Below, one piece after another: positions 27,436 through 37,968 of a stretch of 64,000 nucleotides of DNA. The position numbers were made by a program, and so were the translations under genes. Each line of letters starts with the position of its first letter. Position 1 is the first letter of the stretch. The stretch is from Alginatibacterium sediminis. Lineage in GTDB: Bacteria; Pseudomonadota; Gammaproteobacteria; Enterobacterales; Celerinatantimonadaceae. A model generated the notes under the pieces. It was not told the origin of the DNA, made no database searches, and saw only the letters and a program-made list of their open reading frames with translations. The stretch is from contig NZ_RAQO01000012.1 of the NCBI RefSeq assembly GCF_003610775.1, positions 47,398 to 111,397 on the forward strand, in the 5' to 3' direction.

Positions 27436-28527
27436 TTATTCGTTTATTTTCGCCTCAGCATCCAATGGTGCTTGATGAAGGTGCAAAGAGCGTGTTGGAA
27501 ATGCAAACTCAGCATCATTATCTTCGACAATTTTCATTACTTTCGTTAACACGTCATGCTTAATTTCATGGAATAACACCCAATCCGTGGTTTTGGTGAA
27601 GGTGTAAATAAAGAAATCGATTGAACTCGCATTGTATTTGTCAAAGTTGACGATCAAAGTTTGAGTGGTGTCGATTTGTTCGTGCTCGCTAAGCATCTGC
27701 TTTACTTGAGCCACAACATCGCTCATTTTACTGGCGTCAGCGTAACGTAGACCTACCGTTTCTTTAATCCGTCGGTTGCTCATCCGTGATGGGTTTTCAA
27801 CCGCAATAGTGGAAAAAATTGAATTGGGAACATACAAGGGTCGTTTATCGAAGGTTCTAATTTGCGTAACCCGCCAACCAATCTTTTCGACAGTGCCTTC
27901 GATTTCACGGTCGGGAGAGCGTATCCAATCCCCAACTTTGAAAGGCTTATCGAGATAGATAACGATGGCACCAAAAAAATTGGAGAGTAGATCTTTAGCT
28001 GCCATTCCAACAATAAGCCCGCCCATACCACCGAAGGCCAAGACGCCAGAAATACTAAAGCCTAAGCTCTGAAATACAGACAATAAGTACAAAATGATAC
28101 TGGTGAAACGCAGTAGTTTACCAACCGCAAATACCGTTGTGGGATCATGCTGCTCAGACAGCTTTTGCTCTCCAAGTTTTATCGCTCGAATCGCAGCCCA
28201 AAGTAACATGGAGCTCATCAACACATAACGTATCGTTGGAATCACCCCCATAAGATTTGATTCTAGCGCCCTAGCAAAAACAGCCGCTACCATAGAAAGA
28301 CCGATAATTGCGATAGCCCAGTTCATCGGCTTCCATAGTGCAAACCATACAATCTCATCCCAAGCAAAGCGGGTTGCTTCAGTCCATTTCGACACGTAAC
28401 CGGCTAATACTCGCCATAAGATAAAGCAAAATAAAGTCATTCCTAAAACAATGCCAATTTCTAACAACCAGTTTGATTGCTGCAATAAAGCATGGCGTTG
28501 ATCAATCCAGTCTAATAAAACTTCCAT
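27436..28527 (-). CDS. ynaI: Mechanosensitive ion channel, MscS family, YnaI-like
   Basis: Inner-membrane tension-gated channel. About five hydrophobic helices precede the pore helix (LAFGGMGGLIVGMAAKDLLS) and the beta domain (KPFKVGDWIRSPDREIEGTVE). The stretches GDWIRSPDR, RPLYVPNS and FAFP are very close to E. coli YnaI. Length 363 against 343. It probably protects against hypo-osmotic shock. Five bases separate it from the upstream transglutaminase gene, so it may be the last gene of the moxR-DUF58-tgpA operon. Confidence 0.9.
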   Translation of the reverse strand: MEVLLDWIDQRHALLQQSNWLLEIGIVLGMTLFCFILWRVLAGYVSKWTEATRFAWDEIVWFALWKPMNWAIAIIGLSMVAAVFARALESNLMGVIPTIRYVLMSSMLLWAAIRAIKLGEQKLSEQHDPTTVFAVGKLLRFTSIILYLLSVFQSLGFSISGVLAFGGMGGLIVGMAAKDLLSNFFGAIVIYLDKPFKVGDWIRSPDREIEGTVEKIGWRVTQIRTFDKRPLYVPNSIFSTIAVENPSRMSNRRIKETVGLRYADASKMSDVVAQVKQMLSEHEQIDTTQTLIVNFDKYNASSIDFFIYTFTKTTDWVLFHEIKHDVLTKVMKIVEDNDAEFAFPTRSLHLHQAPLDAEAKINE

Positions 28528-28532
28528 CGTGC

Positions 28533-30449
28533 TTAGCTATCCTTATAGTTGTCGATTGTAGATTGTGCGCTATAGCGATACATCTCATATTTATGAATGG
28601 CTTGCTTGAGCTGCGCATACTCATTCGGTTGTTGCTTAGCGACTCTAGCGCTAAAATCTTGCAGGCTTTCAGATTTTTTACGAATGAGGCCTTTGGCTTT
28701 GACACGCTTCAACTGTCGGCGTAGCTCTCTCGTCGTTTTTGGGGCGGGTCGCCAGTGCCACGGTTGCATCCAAAGCAGCACACTTATTAAAATGCCCAAA
28801 GCAAGTACCGATGCGGTGGCGACAATAAGACTACTATTGCCCAACAAGGTACGTAGGCGATTATAAAAATCAAACTGGCGTTGTGAGTCAAAGTTCAGCA
28901 CCCAACTTGCCCACCAGTAATCAATTTGATCGAGTCCTTGCCTTAACTGATTCAAGCTTTGTGAATACCAGATACGATTCCAGGTTCCAGCTGTTTGTTG
29001 CCATTGCTGCGCGGTGTCGGGATTATTACTGTAGTTGAGCGCAACCCGTTGTGGTGATATCCAAGCCGTTGGGTCTACTTGCTGCCAATGCTCGCCATCC
29101 CAATACTCAACCCAGGCATGCGCATCAAAGTCACGAATGGTTATCTGCTTACCGTTATCATCCCACTCGCCGCCAAGATAACCAGTGACCATACGCGACG
29201 GAATGCCTAGCGCGCGAGCAAATACAACCAAGCTCTGGGCGTAATGTACACAGAAGCCTTGCTGTTGATTGAAACTGAAATCTAAAAAACCCTGCAATCC
29301 AGAATATGCTGGCGGCTGTAAGGTGTAGCCAAATTCCTGACTTAAAAACCACTGTTTGAGGGCCGACATTTGTTGAGAGGCGCTTGAGTAAGCTCGAAAG
29401 CCTTGAATAAAGCTCTCTAACTCAACTCGATATTGTGGCGGAAGATCGATGAGCTCGGTTAAATTTGACTCGCTGATATCACTGTTACCCGAGCTGCCCA
29501 ACCAACGCATTGATTTTTGCTGCCGATTCATCGGGGGACTTTCAAACTCCCAATTATCATCCGCCCGATAAAAAATCCCAACATCAGTACTTTGGCTATA
29601 TTTTAAACTTGGCAGCCAAGCTTGAGAATTGGATTCGAGTATTAAACTATATTCTTGATATGACTCACCTTGAGCACCTCGGGGTGGGTTCGACTTTAAT
29701 TGTGTGGCTTGACTTCGAAACCAGCGCTGCCCGTCAAAACGGTCCATAACCATCGCTCGCCAATACCATGCTTGGCTCGAGTTCTGCGGTGCTTCAAAGG
29801 ACGCTCGAAACGCCAAGCGATCTGAGCGGATCAACTCACTAATATCACCAACTTGCACCTCATCGGATAAACCGGTTTGAGCCTGGTTGGCGCTTGGCAT
29901 TTTCCAAAGTGGGGCCAAACGCGGAAGGAGTAAAAATAAAGTGATGCTCAAGGGAATAACCACGAGCGCAGGTTTAATGGCCGTTGAAAAGCGCAGCTTT
30001 TGCAGTTTGCTATCTAAACTCAGCAGTAGTAATAGATGCATGACTATTATTATTAGCGCAAACACAGCATCGATAATCTGACTCGAAATAACTAAGGATA
30101 AAGCTGCCAATAGAATACCTGACATGCTCAGCGCTTCGATGTCCCGCCGCAGTTTGAGTTCAGCAAACTTTAGCCCGTAACCCAGCAATATTATACAAGT
30201 AAATAACTCAAACTTCGGTAGGTCTCGACCTAAGTAAAGCACGAGAATCGCGGCTACGATGGTAACAAAGCGCAGGATTTTTCGACTGGGCAGTGACCAC
30301 TTCCCCGTCACTGCCATATAGGACCAAAAACAACTTAGTAGACCAACAACAGGCAACAGCCACAGCACGTTTGTAAGTAATACCAAGCACGTTAATGCAT
30401 AGCAAGCCATCGCAATTTTAATGGTGCTTGCGGAAAGATAGCCATTCAT
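28533..30449 (-). CDS. TgpA-like membrane transglutaminase (DUF3488/transglutaminase core)
   Basis: The N-terminal part (to about 180) has several membrane helices of DUF3488 type. A periplasmic transglutaminase core follows, with Cys in QQGFCVHYAQS, His in DAHAWVEYW and Asp in VDPTAW forming the usual triad. One more helix (about 535-560) and a charged cytoplasmic C-terminal part (DUF4129-like) end it. In Pseudomonas TgpA is essential; the substrate is not established. It overlaps the DUF58 gene by 4 bases. Confidence 0.88.
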   Translation of the reverse strand: MNGYLSASTIKIAMACYALTCLVLLTNVLWLLPVVGLLSCFWSYMAVTGKWSLPSRKILRFVTIVAAILVLYLGRDLPKFELFTCIILLGYGLKFAELKLRRDIEALSMSGILLAALSLVISSQIIDAVFALIIIVMHLLLLLSLDSKLQKLRFSTAIKPALVVIPLSITLFLLLPRLAPLWKMPSANQAQTGLSDEVQVGDISELIRSDRLAFRASFEAPQNSSQAWYWRAMVMDRFDGQRWFRSQATQLKSNPPRGAQGESYQEYSLILESNSQAWLPSLKYSQSTDVGIFYRADDNWEFESPPMNRQQKSMRWLGSSGNSDISESNLTELIDLPPQYRVELESFIQGFRAYSSASQQMSALKQWFLSQEFGYTLQPPAYSGLQGFLDFSFNQQQGFCVHYAQSLVVFARALGIPSRMVTGYLGGEWDDNGKQITIRDFDAHAWVEYWDGEHWQQVDPTAWISPQRVALNYSNNPDTAQQWQQTAGTWNRIWYSQSLNQLRQGLDQIDYWWASWVLNFDSQRQFDFYNRLRTLLGNSSLIVATASVLALGILISVLLWMQPWHWRPAPKTTRELRRQLKRVKAKGLIRKKSESLQDFSARVAKQQPNEYAQLKQAIHKYEMYRYSAQSTIDNYKDS

Positions 30450-31411
30450 CGACGCGGCTCTCTAGCTAAGGCCTGCAGCGCTAGGTTTAACTGGACCGAG
30501 CCATGCCCAGCAGGTAAATGTTGATGGCTTAGCTCTAAACCGAAAGGCTTGTGTTCTTGGTTTAAACGTTGTGCCCAATAACACAGAACTTCGAGTCTAG
30601 CTTCGTAAGCTAGGTGACTTAAATGACGATGGCTTAAGATAAGCCCTTGGCCACTGCGACTACTAAAATCTTTACGTTGCATTGCATGCCCAGCAGCAAA
30701 CTGCTTCCAAGCCACATGGCTAAGCCGATCACCTGGCCGGTAGGCGTGTAAACCGCTAAATTCATCCATTAATGGTCCCGATGCCAACGATTGTTCTCCC
30801 TGCCCTTGAGCTTCGTCTGCAGGACAAACTCGACTCGGCCGACTCATTGGATAGAACAAGGCTTTGGCCTTGAAGTTCAAGTGTGACCAGCAACGAAACA
30901 GGCCTAACGGGAAGACACTCCACACTCGGACCCTAGGTAGCAAATACTCTCCTCGTTGACCCGCAGTAAAGCTCAAACTTAGTTCGTCATCATTGTGTAA
31001 GCTATTGGTTTGCCCCCAATCTTTGGGTAGATTTAAATTGAGCCCAATCGGTAATATCTGCTTATCAGCCTCAATAGCTATTTTGAGGCTAGCCATTAGC
31101 CCCTGCTGTGCCTCTGGATGTTGTTTTAAGCGTAGCTCTAAACCAGACATATTTTGATGACAAAGCACTAAACACAACAACCAAATACTTAGAAGTATTA
31201 AACCCATCAAACTCACTAAGTTATTCTGGTAATTGTTGCCTAACAGCAATAGCAGGATTACTAGTATTAACCAAAGAAAGCCAAAATGGCTGGGTAGGAT
31301 AAACAAGTTATTACGGTTTAAAACAATTGAATGACTCGCCGGAATTCTTCGTTCAATCCAAGATTGGTACCGCATTTGTCGAAACGACTTAAAGCGCCTA
31401 CGTAAACTCAT
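30446..31411 (-). CDS. DUF58 domain membrane protein
   Basis: 321 residues with two hydrophobic segments (about 39-82) and the DUF58 signature HAYRPGDRLSHVAWKQFA near residues 215-232. DUF58 proteins are nearly always encoded beside MoxR ATPases and transglutaminase-like proteins, as here, and are thought to act with them in envelope assembly or stress; the mechanism is unknown. The von Willebrand A genes often present in MoxR operons are absent. It overlaps moxR by one base. Confidence 0.87.
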   Translation of the reverse strand: MSLRRRFKSFRQMRYQSWIERRIPASHSIVLNRNNLFILPSHFGFLWLILVILLLLLGNNYQNNLVSLMGLILLSIWLLCLVLCHQNMSGLELRLKQHPEAQQGLMASLKIAIEADKQILPIGLNLNLPKDWGQTNSLHNDDELSLSFTAGQRGEYLLPRVRVWSVFPLGLFRCWSHLNFKAKALFYPMSRPSRVCPADEAQGQGEQSLASGPLMDEFSGLHAYRPGDRLSHVAWKQFAAGHAMQRKDFSSRSGQGLILSHRHLSHLAYEARLEVLCYWAQRLNQEHKPFGLELSHQHLPAGHGSVQLNLALQALAREPRR

Positions 31412-32328
31412 TAGCTTAGTTCGCGATAAGGATCTACTTGTTCGAGTAGCAACTGTGCCATCTGGGCACCATTGTCGCCACTGGCTAGACGATGGCTACT
31501 CACGGCTACAAATACCGCTTGCACATGCTCAGGTAAAAGATGGTCAGAGCCATGAATAAATGCCCAAGCCTGGGCACAACTCAGCAGTATTTTACTCGCT
31601 CGCGGCGATAAGCCTCGAGCATTCTCAGTATGTCGGCTCAGGTGGACCAGACGCAGTATATAGTTAAGCAAACTATCACTGGCATGCACTTGTCCAACTT
31701 CACTTTGTAGCGCTCTTAATGCGGCTGCACTCAGGCTAGTTGATGGGACGTCACTTGTACTAATTCCTTTAAGCATCTGTAACTCAGACTTGGGGTCAGG
31801 AAAACCAATAGCCAAACGCATGGCGAAACGATCGAGTTGGGATTCGGGTAACTCAAAGGTGCCTAACTGTTCACTTGGGTTTTGAGTTGCGATAACAAAA
31901 AAAGGTTGTTCGAGTGGATAGCTTTGTCCATCAATACTGACTTGACGCTCCTCCATTGCTTCTAACAGCGCGCTTTGCGCCCGCGGACTGGCTCGGTTTA
32001 GTTCATCGGCAAGTAAGAGCTGATTAAAAATCGGACCGGGATGAAATCGAAACGCATGCTCGGCCGCCTCAAAAACAGAAACGCCGAGTATATCTGCAGG
32101 TAACATGTCGCTAGTGAATTGTATGCGTTGAAAGCTTAAGCCAAACTGGCCGGCCAAGGATTTAGCCAAGCTGGTTTTCCCTACTCCTGGAACGTCTTCT
32201 AGCAACAGATGACCCCCAGCAAGCAAACAGCTTAAAGCTAACCTAACGGTTTGGGACTTACCCAAAAGATGCTGATCTATATTGCTAGCAATCTGAGATA
32301 ACTGCGGATTCAAGTTCAATCGATTCAT
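31411..32328 (-). CDS. MoxR family AAA+ ATPase
   Basis: Chaperone-like ATPase, 305 residues. Walker A is GVGKTSLAK, Walker B and its continuation LLADELNRASPRAQSALLEAM, sensor 1 is ATQNP, and the second-region arginines are in LSPRASK. It is the first gene of the MoxR-DUF58-TgpA set. It follows prlC on the same strand after 21 bases, so it could be co-transcribed with the peptidase. Confidence 0.9.
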   Translation of the reverse strand: MNRLNLNPQLSQIASNIDQHLLGKSQTVRLALSCLLAGGHLLLEDVPGVGKTSLAKSLAGQFGLSFQRIQFTSDMLPADILGVSVFEAAEHAFRFHPGPIFNQLLLADELNRASPRAQSALLEAMEERQVSIDGQSYPLEQPFFVIATQNPSEQLGTFELPESQLDRFAMRLAIGFPDPKSELQMLKGISTSDVPSTSLSAAALRALQSEVGQVHASDSLLNYILRLVHLSRHTENARGLSPRASKILLSCAQAWAFIHGSDHLLPEHVQAVFVAVSSHRLASGDNGAQMAQLLLEQVDPYRELS

Positions 32329-32349
32329 CCTTTGGGTTTTTACAACATA

Positions 32350-34380
32350 CTAAGCGTATATCCCACTATGACGCAATAAAGCATCAACTTGTGGCTCGCG
32401 CCCCATAAACCCAACAAACAACTGCATAGCGTCTTTACTCCCGCCTTGCTCAAGCACGTTGTCCAAGAAATCTTTCCCCGTTGCTTGATTAAATATACCT
32501 TCTTGCTCAAAACGCGAGAAAGCATCAGCGGAGAGAACTTCAGCCCATTTGTAACTGTAGTATCCGGCGCTGTAACCTCCGGCAAAGATATGAGCAAAAC
32601 TATGTTGGAATCGGTTAAAGCTTGGTGGTGTTAATACCGACACCTGCTCCCTCACTTTTGCGAGAACAGCCGGGACATCAAAATCGCTGGTTTTTAAGTG
32701 TAAGTTAAAATCAAATAACGAAAACTCTAGCTGACGAAGCATACCCATTGCTGATTGATAGTTTTTTGCTGCAAGCATTTTATCCAGCATTTCCTGCGGT
32801 AGTGGATCACCACTTTCAAAATGCCCTGAAATAAATGATAAGGCTTCCGGCTGCCAGCACCAGTTTTCTAAGAATTGACTCGGTAGTTCCACGGCATCCC
32901 ACGCAACGCCATTAATTCCAGCTACATCGCTGACATCTACTTGAGTAAGCATGTGATGTAAACCATGACCAAACTCATGAAATAATGTGATGACTTCGTC
33001 ATGGGTAAATAGCGCAGGCGCGTCACCTACAGGTCCATTGAAATTACAGGTTAAATAGGCAACCGGTAGTTGAACACTTCCATCGGCGAGAACTCTACGG
33101 CCAACACAATCATCCATCCATGCCCCGCCACGCTTGTTCTCTCGTGCATACAAATCGAGATAAAATGAACCGCGGTGTTTGTCTTGCGCATCAAACAAGT
33201 CGAAAAAGCGAACATCTTGGTGCCAAGTGTCCACATCATCTCTTTCAACAGCGCGAATTGAAAACAAACGTTGAACCACCTCAAATAGGCCATTTACGAC
33301 TTTTTCTTCCGGGAAATATGGGCGCAGTTCTTCATCGGAAATAGCGTACTTATGTTGTTTAAGTTTTTCGCTGTAATAGGCTAAGTCCCATGCGTTTAGC
33401 TGCTCAATGCCAAATTCTTGTTTCGCAAAGTTTTGTAGCTCCTCGAGATCCTTTCGCCCACCAGGAAGCGAGCGTTGAGCCAAGTCTTCTAAAAAGCCTA
33501 CAACCTGATCTGGACTATTCGCCATTTTGGTTGCTAAAGATTTATGTGCAAAGCTTTCAAAACCGAGCAAGGTGGCGAACTCTTGGCGCAATAGTAGCTG
33601 CTCTGCGATAATGTCACTGTTATCAAATTCGCCAGCATTGGGGCCCTGATCCGAAGCACGAGTACAAAACGCCGAGTACATTTCCTCGCGCAGTTTGGCA
33701 TCATCTGCGTAAGTCATCACCGGTAGGTAGCTTGGAAATTCTAAACTTAATAAATAGCCGTCTAAATCCTTAGCTTTTGCAGCTTGAGCCGCCGCGGCCA
33801 AAGCCGATTCAGGCATGCCCGAGAGCAACTCAAGTTTAGTGATATTTTTAGTCCAAGCTTTCGTGGCATCTAGTACATTGTTAGAAAACTGAGAGGCAAG
33901 CTCGCTTAAGCGCAAGCTAATTTCACCATAGCGTTTTTGATCATTTACATCTAACGCAATTCCCGACAACTTAAAATCGCGCAGGGCATTTTCAATTGCC
34001 TTTTTCTGAGCTGTTGAGTAGCTGCTATATGCTTGAGATTGCTCTAGTGCCAAGTACGCTTTATATAATCCAGCATGCTGGCCCATTTCGGTACTATACT
34101 CAGACAATAACGCGATGCACGATTCGTAAACCTCTCGTAGTTCATCACTGTTAACGACCGAGTTCATATGGCTCACAGGAGACCACATGCGGCTTAGACG
34201 ATCATTGACGGCATCCAACGGTTCAATAAAATTTTCCCAACTTGGTTGCTCGTGTTGCAATACGGCCTCAACTTCAGCACGGCATTCGGCTAGTAAAGCC
34301 TCCAAAGCTGGCTGGATTAGTGCTACTTTAATCTTGGAAAACGCTGGAAGCGTAGGTAATTCTAGTAAAGGGTTGGACAT
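32350..34380 (-). CDS. prlC: Oligopeptidase A (M3 metallopeptidase)
   Basis: Cytoplasmic zinc endopeptidase degrading signal peptides and other short peptides. The M3 zinc motif HEFGHGLHHML lies near residue 470, with the third ligand Glu in GVAWDAVELPSQFLENW. Length 676 matches OpdA (680 in E. coli). No downstream rsmJ (yhiQ) is present; moxR follows instead. Confidence 0.95.
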   Translation of the reverse strand: MSNPLLELPTLPAFSKIKVALIQPALEALLAECRAEVEAVLQHEQPSWENFIEPLDAVNDRLSRMWSPVSHMNSVVNSDELREVYESCIALLSEYSTEMGQHAGLYKAYLALEQSQAYSSYSTAQKKAIENALRDFKLSGIALDVNDQKRYGEISLRLSELASQFSNNVLDATKAWTKNITKLELLSGMPESALAAAAQAAKAKDLDGYLLSLEFPSYLPVMTYADDAKLREEMYSAFCTRASDQGPNAGEFDNSDIIAEQLLLRQEFATLLGFESFAHKSLATKMANSPDQVVGFLEDLAQRSLPGGRKDLEELQNFAKQEFGIEQLNAWDLAYYSEKLKQHKYAISDEELRPYFPEEKVVNGLFEVVQRLFSIRAVERDDVDTWHQDVRFFDLFDAQDKHRGSFYLDLYARENKRGGAWMDDCVGRRVLADGSVQLPVAYLTCNFNGPVGDAPALFTHDEVITLFHEFGHGLHHMLTQVDVSDVAGINGVAWDAVELPSQFLENWCWQPEALSFISGHFESGDPLPQEMLDKMLAAKNYQSAMGMLRQLEFSLFDFNLHLKTSDFDVPAVLAKVREQVSVLTPPSFNRFQHSFAHIFAGGYSAGYYSYKWAEVLSADAFSRFEQEGIFNQATGKDFLDNVLEQGGSKDAMQLFVGFMGREPQVDALLRHSGIYA

Positions 34381-34531
34381 TTCGAGACCTTATCTGTCAA
34401 CACATGTTGTGTATAAGATGAAGACTCTGCTCCCAAATTTCAATGCTCAAGCAACAAGCATATTTATCTAATTACGATTTTACTCTATTCTGCTAACTAT
34501 CATTGATGAGCAAACCCTTGTAGGAGAGTGG

Positions 34532-36505
34532 ATGCCCCAACACGCGATTAACTCTCAAAACAGCACCAACGCTAAGCCAGCCCTCAGCCGCTTATCGCTC
34601 AGAATTCTTGTCTACATCATTTTGGTAAGCACCATCTTTGCCATTTTGAGCACCTTGGTACAATTACGCTTCGATTACCAACAAGATCTATCCGTCATTG
34701 AAGAAACAGCTATAAAAATTGAATCTAGCTTAGCGCAACCCATGGCTGCAAGCCTTTGGAATTTAGACGAGCAACAATTAGAAATCCAAGTTGAAGGTTT
34801 ATTATCGCTGGCAACGGTGCAATCGGTGCAAGTACGAGAGCTCATCGACGGTAACGGTGTACCGATTTTATTGCGCGGCGATATTAACGCGCCGCAACAA
34901 ACTAAGAAAAGCTTTGAGCTTATTTATCAAGGGCAACCGGTTGGGGAACTCATTATTGGAAGCTCTTTACACTCAGTTATTGAGCGTATTAAAAGTAAGG
35001 CTTGGATCTCACTACTGACGCAAATTATCCAGACTTTATGCCTTAGCATTGCAATTCTTTTGATTATTTATTTTTCGCTGATTCGCCACCTTAATCGCAT
35101 TGTCGAACACACTCGCAGTTTAGATTTAGATAAAAGTGCGCCAGGCTTAAAACTACAACGCCCTGCCTTTTCTAGCCGCAAAGATGAGCTCGACTCCTTA
35201 GTTGAAACGCTGGATCAAATGCATCAACGAATTCATAGCGAACTCAGAGCCAATCAAGCAACCAACATAGCCTTACAAGCAGAGCGCGATTTTGTTAAAA
35301 CCGTCATTGATTCTAGTAATGCAGTCATCATCACTCTAGATAAGAAATTCAAAATCAAAGATGTTAATCCTAGCGGTGTTTTACTAACAGGATTTACGCA
35401 AGACGAAATGCGCGGCCAAAATTGGATCAGCTTATTTGTAGACCATGAACAGCGTAATATCATTGAGCCCTTACTAGCCAGTGGTAAAAACTTACAAGAT
35501 ATCGAACTAAACCTCACAGATCTTCAAGGGAGACAACAGACTTTACTATGGAGTTTTGCCTTGGTATACGAGCACGAACGCGTTAAATCAATCGTCGCTT
35601 TTGGTCACGAAATTACCAGTATTAGAAGTAGCCAGCAGCAAGTGTTGGAACTTAACGAACAACTGGAAGCTAAGGTTAGCCAACGGACCCAGCGTTTAGA
35701 AGAACGAAACCGCCTATTAGCCTCCACACTAGAAGAACTAAAAGACACCCAAGAGTCACTAATAGCTGCAGAAAAACAAGCTAGTTTTAACCAGTTGTTC
35801 CAAATATTCAGTCGCGAGCTCAATTTACCCATTGCATCAGCACTTAGCGATGCACAGGACTTAAGACTGCGTTGTGAAAAAATATCTGAGCAAGTAACCA
35901 TAACGGATGCTGCTGAGACTTTAGACCAGCAACAGCAACAACATCTGCATCTTGAATCACAGCTTGAAAGACTGGCGCACGTCACTAGCAATTTCAAGCA
36001 ATTAGTCGTAGATGATGAGCAACGTATCGCCTATGCATTTAGTATCAATGACAACATCCAGCAACTACTGCATAGCATGCATGATCGCCTCGAAAATCAG
36101 CATGTCAGCTGTCATATTAAATGCGATCCTCAACTTGAAATTCACAGTTATCCAGCAGCATTTTCTCAAATATTTTCAAATTTAATTAGCAACTCACTGG
36201 TTCATGGCTTTGATCAATGGTCTGGTGAGCGGCGTATCGATATCCAAATTAGTACTTATCGCAGCCATTTACGCGTCATATATCAAGACAGCGGTAAAGG
36301 GATTGAGCCGACGATGGCGGCGACACTTTTCTCAGCTAGCCCGAGCTCAGCCCAGGCGAGCGCTAATGGCTTGGGTTGCCATATTATCGCCTCCTTAGTG
36401 CGTCAACTCTTGGGCGGGGAGATATCCATCGACCTCAGCGAAGGTCCCGGTAGCCGCATAAAAATTGTGCTGCCACTCGAAGAAAACAAAAAGAATTTGA
36501 TTTAG
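34532..36505 (+). CDS. Sensor-kinase-like membrane protein lacking the phosphoacceptor His
   Basis: Two membrane helices (about 24-44 and 160-183) flank a periplasmic sensor domain. A HAMP-like linker, a PAS domain (about 252-365), a coiled coil (370-415), a HisKA-like helix pair (415-490) and a HATPase domain (505-650) follow. In the H-box the usual H-E-x-N-x-P is R428-E-L-N-L-P, so the His is Arg. The ATP site looks usable: N550/N554 in SNLISNS, DSGKG at 586-590, NGLGCH at 612-617. A strong TAGGAGAG precedes the ATG. No response regulator gene is near. Confidence 0.82.
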   Translation: MPQHAINSQNSTNAKPALSRLSLRILVYIILVSTIFAILSTLVQLRFDYQQDLSVIEETAIKIESSLAQPMAASLWNLDEQQLEIQVEGLLSLATVQSVQVRELIDGNGVPILLRGDINAPQQTKKSFELIYQGQPVGELIIGSSLHSVIERIKSKAWISLLTQIIQTLCLSIAILLIIYFSLIRHLNRIVEHTRSLDLDKSAPGLKLQRPAFSSRKDELDSLVETLDQMHQRIHSELRANQATNIALQAERDFVKTVIDSSNAVIITLDKKFKIKDVNPSGVLLTGFTQDEMRGQNWISLFVDHEQRNIIEPLLASGKNLQDIELNLTDLQGRQQTLLWSFALVYEHERVKSIVAFGHEITSIRSSQQQVLELNEQLEAKVSQRTQRLEERNRLLASTLEELKDTQESLIAAEKQASFNQLFQIFSRELNLPIASALSDAQDLRLRCEKISEQVTITDAAETLDQQQQQHLHLESQLERLAHVTSNFKQLVVDDEQRIAYAFSINDNIQQLLHSMHDRLENQHVSCHIKCDPQLEIHSYPAAFSQIFSNLISNSLVHGFDQWSGERRIDIQISTYRSHLRVIYQDSGKGIEPTMAATLFSASPSSAQASANGLGCHIIASLVRQLLGGEISIDLSEGPGSRIKIVLPLEENKKNLI

Positions 36506-36560
36506 GGCAAATAACCCCCATCTTTTAACCAATTATCCAGATCAACTAGGAAGCAGACTC

Positions 36561-37910
36561 ATGCAACAATTCGACTATATTTGTATCGGCGCAGGTAGCG
36601 GCGGGATCGCTTCAGCGAATCGCGCATCTCGTCATGGTAAAAAAGTTCTTCTTATCGAAGCTAAGCAAGTCGGTGGCACCTGTGTGAACGTGGGTTGCGT
36701 TCCTAAAAAGGCGATGTGGTTTGGCGCGCAAGTCGCAGAAGCGATTAACCTTTATGCTGCAGATTACGGATTTGATGTCACATTAAACAAGTTTGATTGG
36801 GCAACTTTAGTTGCCAGTCGCGAAGCCTATATTAAGCGTATCCACGGTTCTTACGACACGGTTCTTGCCAAAAATGGGATCACGGTTGTGAACGGTTTTG
36901 CCAGCTTTGTCGACCGTAATACTGTTGAGGTAAATGGCGAGCACTATAGCGCTGAACACATTCTCGTAGCCACTGGAGGTCGCCCGAGTATTCCGGCAAT
37001 TCCCGGCGCTGAACTTGGCATAGACTCAAACGGATTTTTCGCTCTTGACCACCAGCCGAAACGAGTTGTTGTTATCGGTGCTGGTTACATTGCCGTTGAA
37101 CTTGCTGGTGTTTTACACTCTCTAGGCAGTGAGACCCACTTAGCTGTGCGAAAACATGCGCCGCTGCGTAATTTTGATCCTATGCTGAGTGAAACCTTAG
37201 TTGAGTTGATGGAACAAGATGGTCCTACTTTGCACACCCACAGCACACCGGAATCGGTAACCAAGCAAGCTGACGGAAGCTTATTACTACGCTTTGAAAA
37301 CGGAAAGGAGCTTGAAGTAGACAGTCTCATTTGGGCCATTGGACGTGAGCCAGCTAACGACAAAATAGGCTTAGATAAAATTGGCGTAACTTGTGACGAA
37401 CGTGGTTACATTAAGGTTGATGAGTACTCTAATACCAGCGTACCGGGTGTCTATGCTCTTGGCGACAACATTGGTAAAATTGAGCTGACTCCGGTAGCGG
37501 TTAAAGCCGGTCGTTTACTTTCGGAACGTCTGTTTAACGGACAAACCCATGCCAAAATGGACTACGATCTCGTTCCAACGGTCGTCTTTAGTCATCCCGC
37601 GATTGGTACCATTGGCCTTACCGAACCTGAAGCAATTGAGCAGTATGGTAAGGACAATATTACGGTTTACAATTCTACGTTTGGAGCGATGTACACCGCG
37701 GTTACCTCGCATCGCCAAATCACACGCATGAAACTAATTTGTGCTGGCGATAATGAAAAAGTAGTTGGTTTACACGGTATTGGCCTTGGTATGGACGAAA
37801 TTCTGCAAGGCTTTGGAGTGGCGATGAAGATGGGCGCAACTAAAGCAGACTTTGATGCTTGCGTCGCGATTCACCCAACTTCGGCAGAGGAATTTGTAAC
37901 GCTGTCGTAA
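36561..37910 (+). CDS. gorA: Glutathione-disulfide reductase
   Basis: Cytoplasmic FAD/NADPH flavoprotein reducing GSSG. The redox disulfide lies in [13 protein letters not shown] (residues 38-50) after the FAD motif GAGSGG. A second nucleotide motif is [14 protein letters not shown], and the C-terminal HPTSAEE carries the catalytic His-Glu. Length 449 equals the E. coli enzyme within one. AGGAAG lies upstream of the ATG. It ends in a terminator shared with the convergent tetR gene. Confidence 0.96.
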   Translation: MQQFDYICIGAGSGGIASANRASRHGKKVLLIEAKQVGGTCVNVGCVPKKAMWFGAQVAEAINLYAADYGFDVTLNKFDWATLVASREAYIKRIHGSYDTVLAKNGITVVNGFASFVDRNTVEVNGEHYSAEHILVATGGRPSIPAIPGAELGIDSNGFFALDHQPKRVVVIGAGYIAVELAGVLHSLGSETHLAVRKHAPLRNFDPMLSETLVELMEQDGPTLHTHSTPESVTKQADGSLLLRFENGKELEVDSLIWAIGREPANDKIGLDKIGVTCDERGYIKVDEYSNTSVPGVYALGDNIGKIELTPVAVKAGRLLSERLFNGQTHAKMDYDLVPTVVFSHPAIGTIGLTEPEAIEQYGKDNITVYNSTFGAMYTAVTSHRQITRMKLICAGDNEKVVGLHGIGLGMDEILQGFGVAMKMGATKADFDACVAIHPTSAEEFVTLS

Positions 37911-37927
37911 TTGCTAAATATTGTCAA

Positions 37928-37956
37928 AAGGCCAAAAACATTACGTTTCTGGCCTT
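37928..37956. terminator. Hairpin between convergent gor and tetR genes
   Basis: AAGGCCAAAAAC (37928-37939) pairs with GTTTCTGGCCTT (37945-37956) with one A-C mismatch, loop ATTAC. On the plus strand it is followed by ATTT only, and on the minus strand by TTTGACAA, so it is a modest terminator in either direction. Confidence 0.65.
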
Positions 37957-37968
37957 ATTTAGGTTTAT

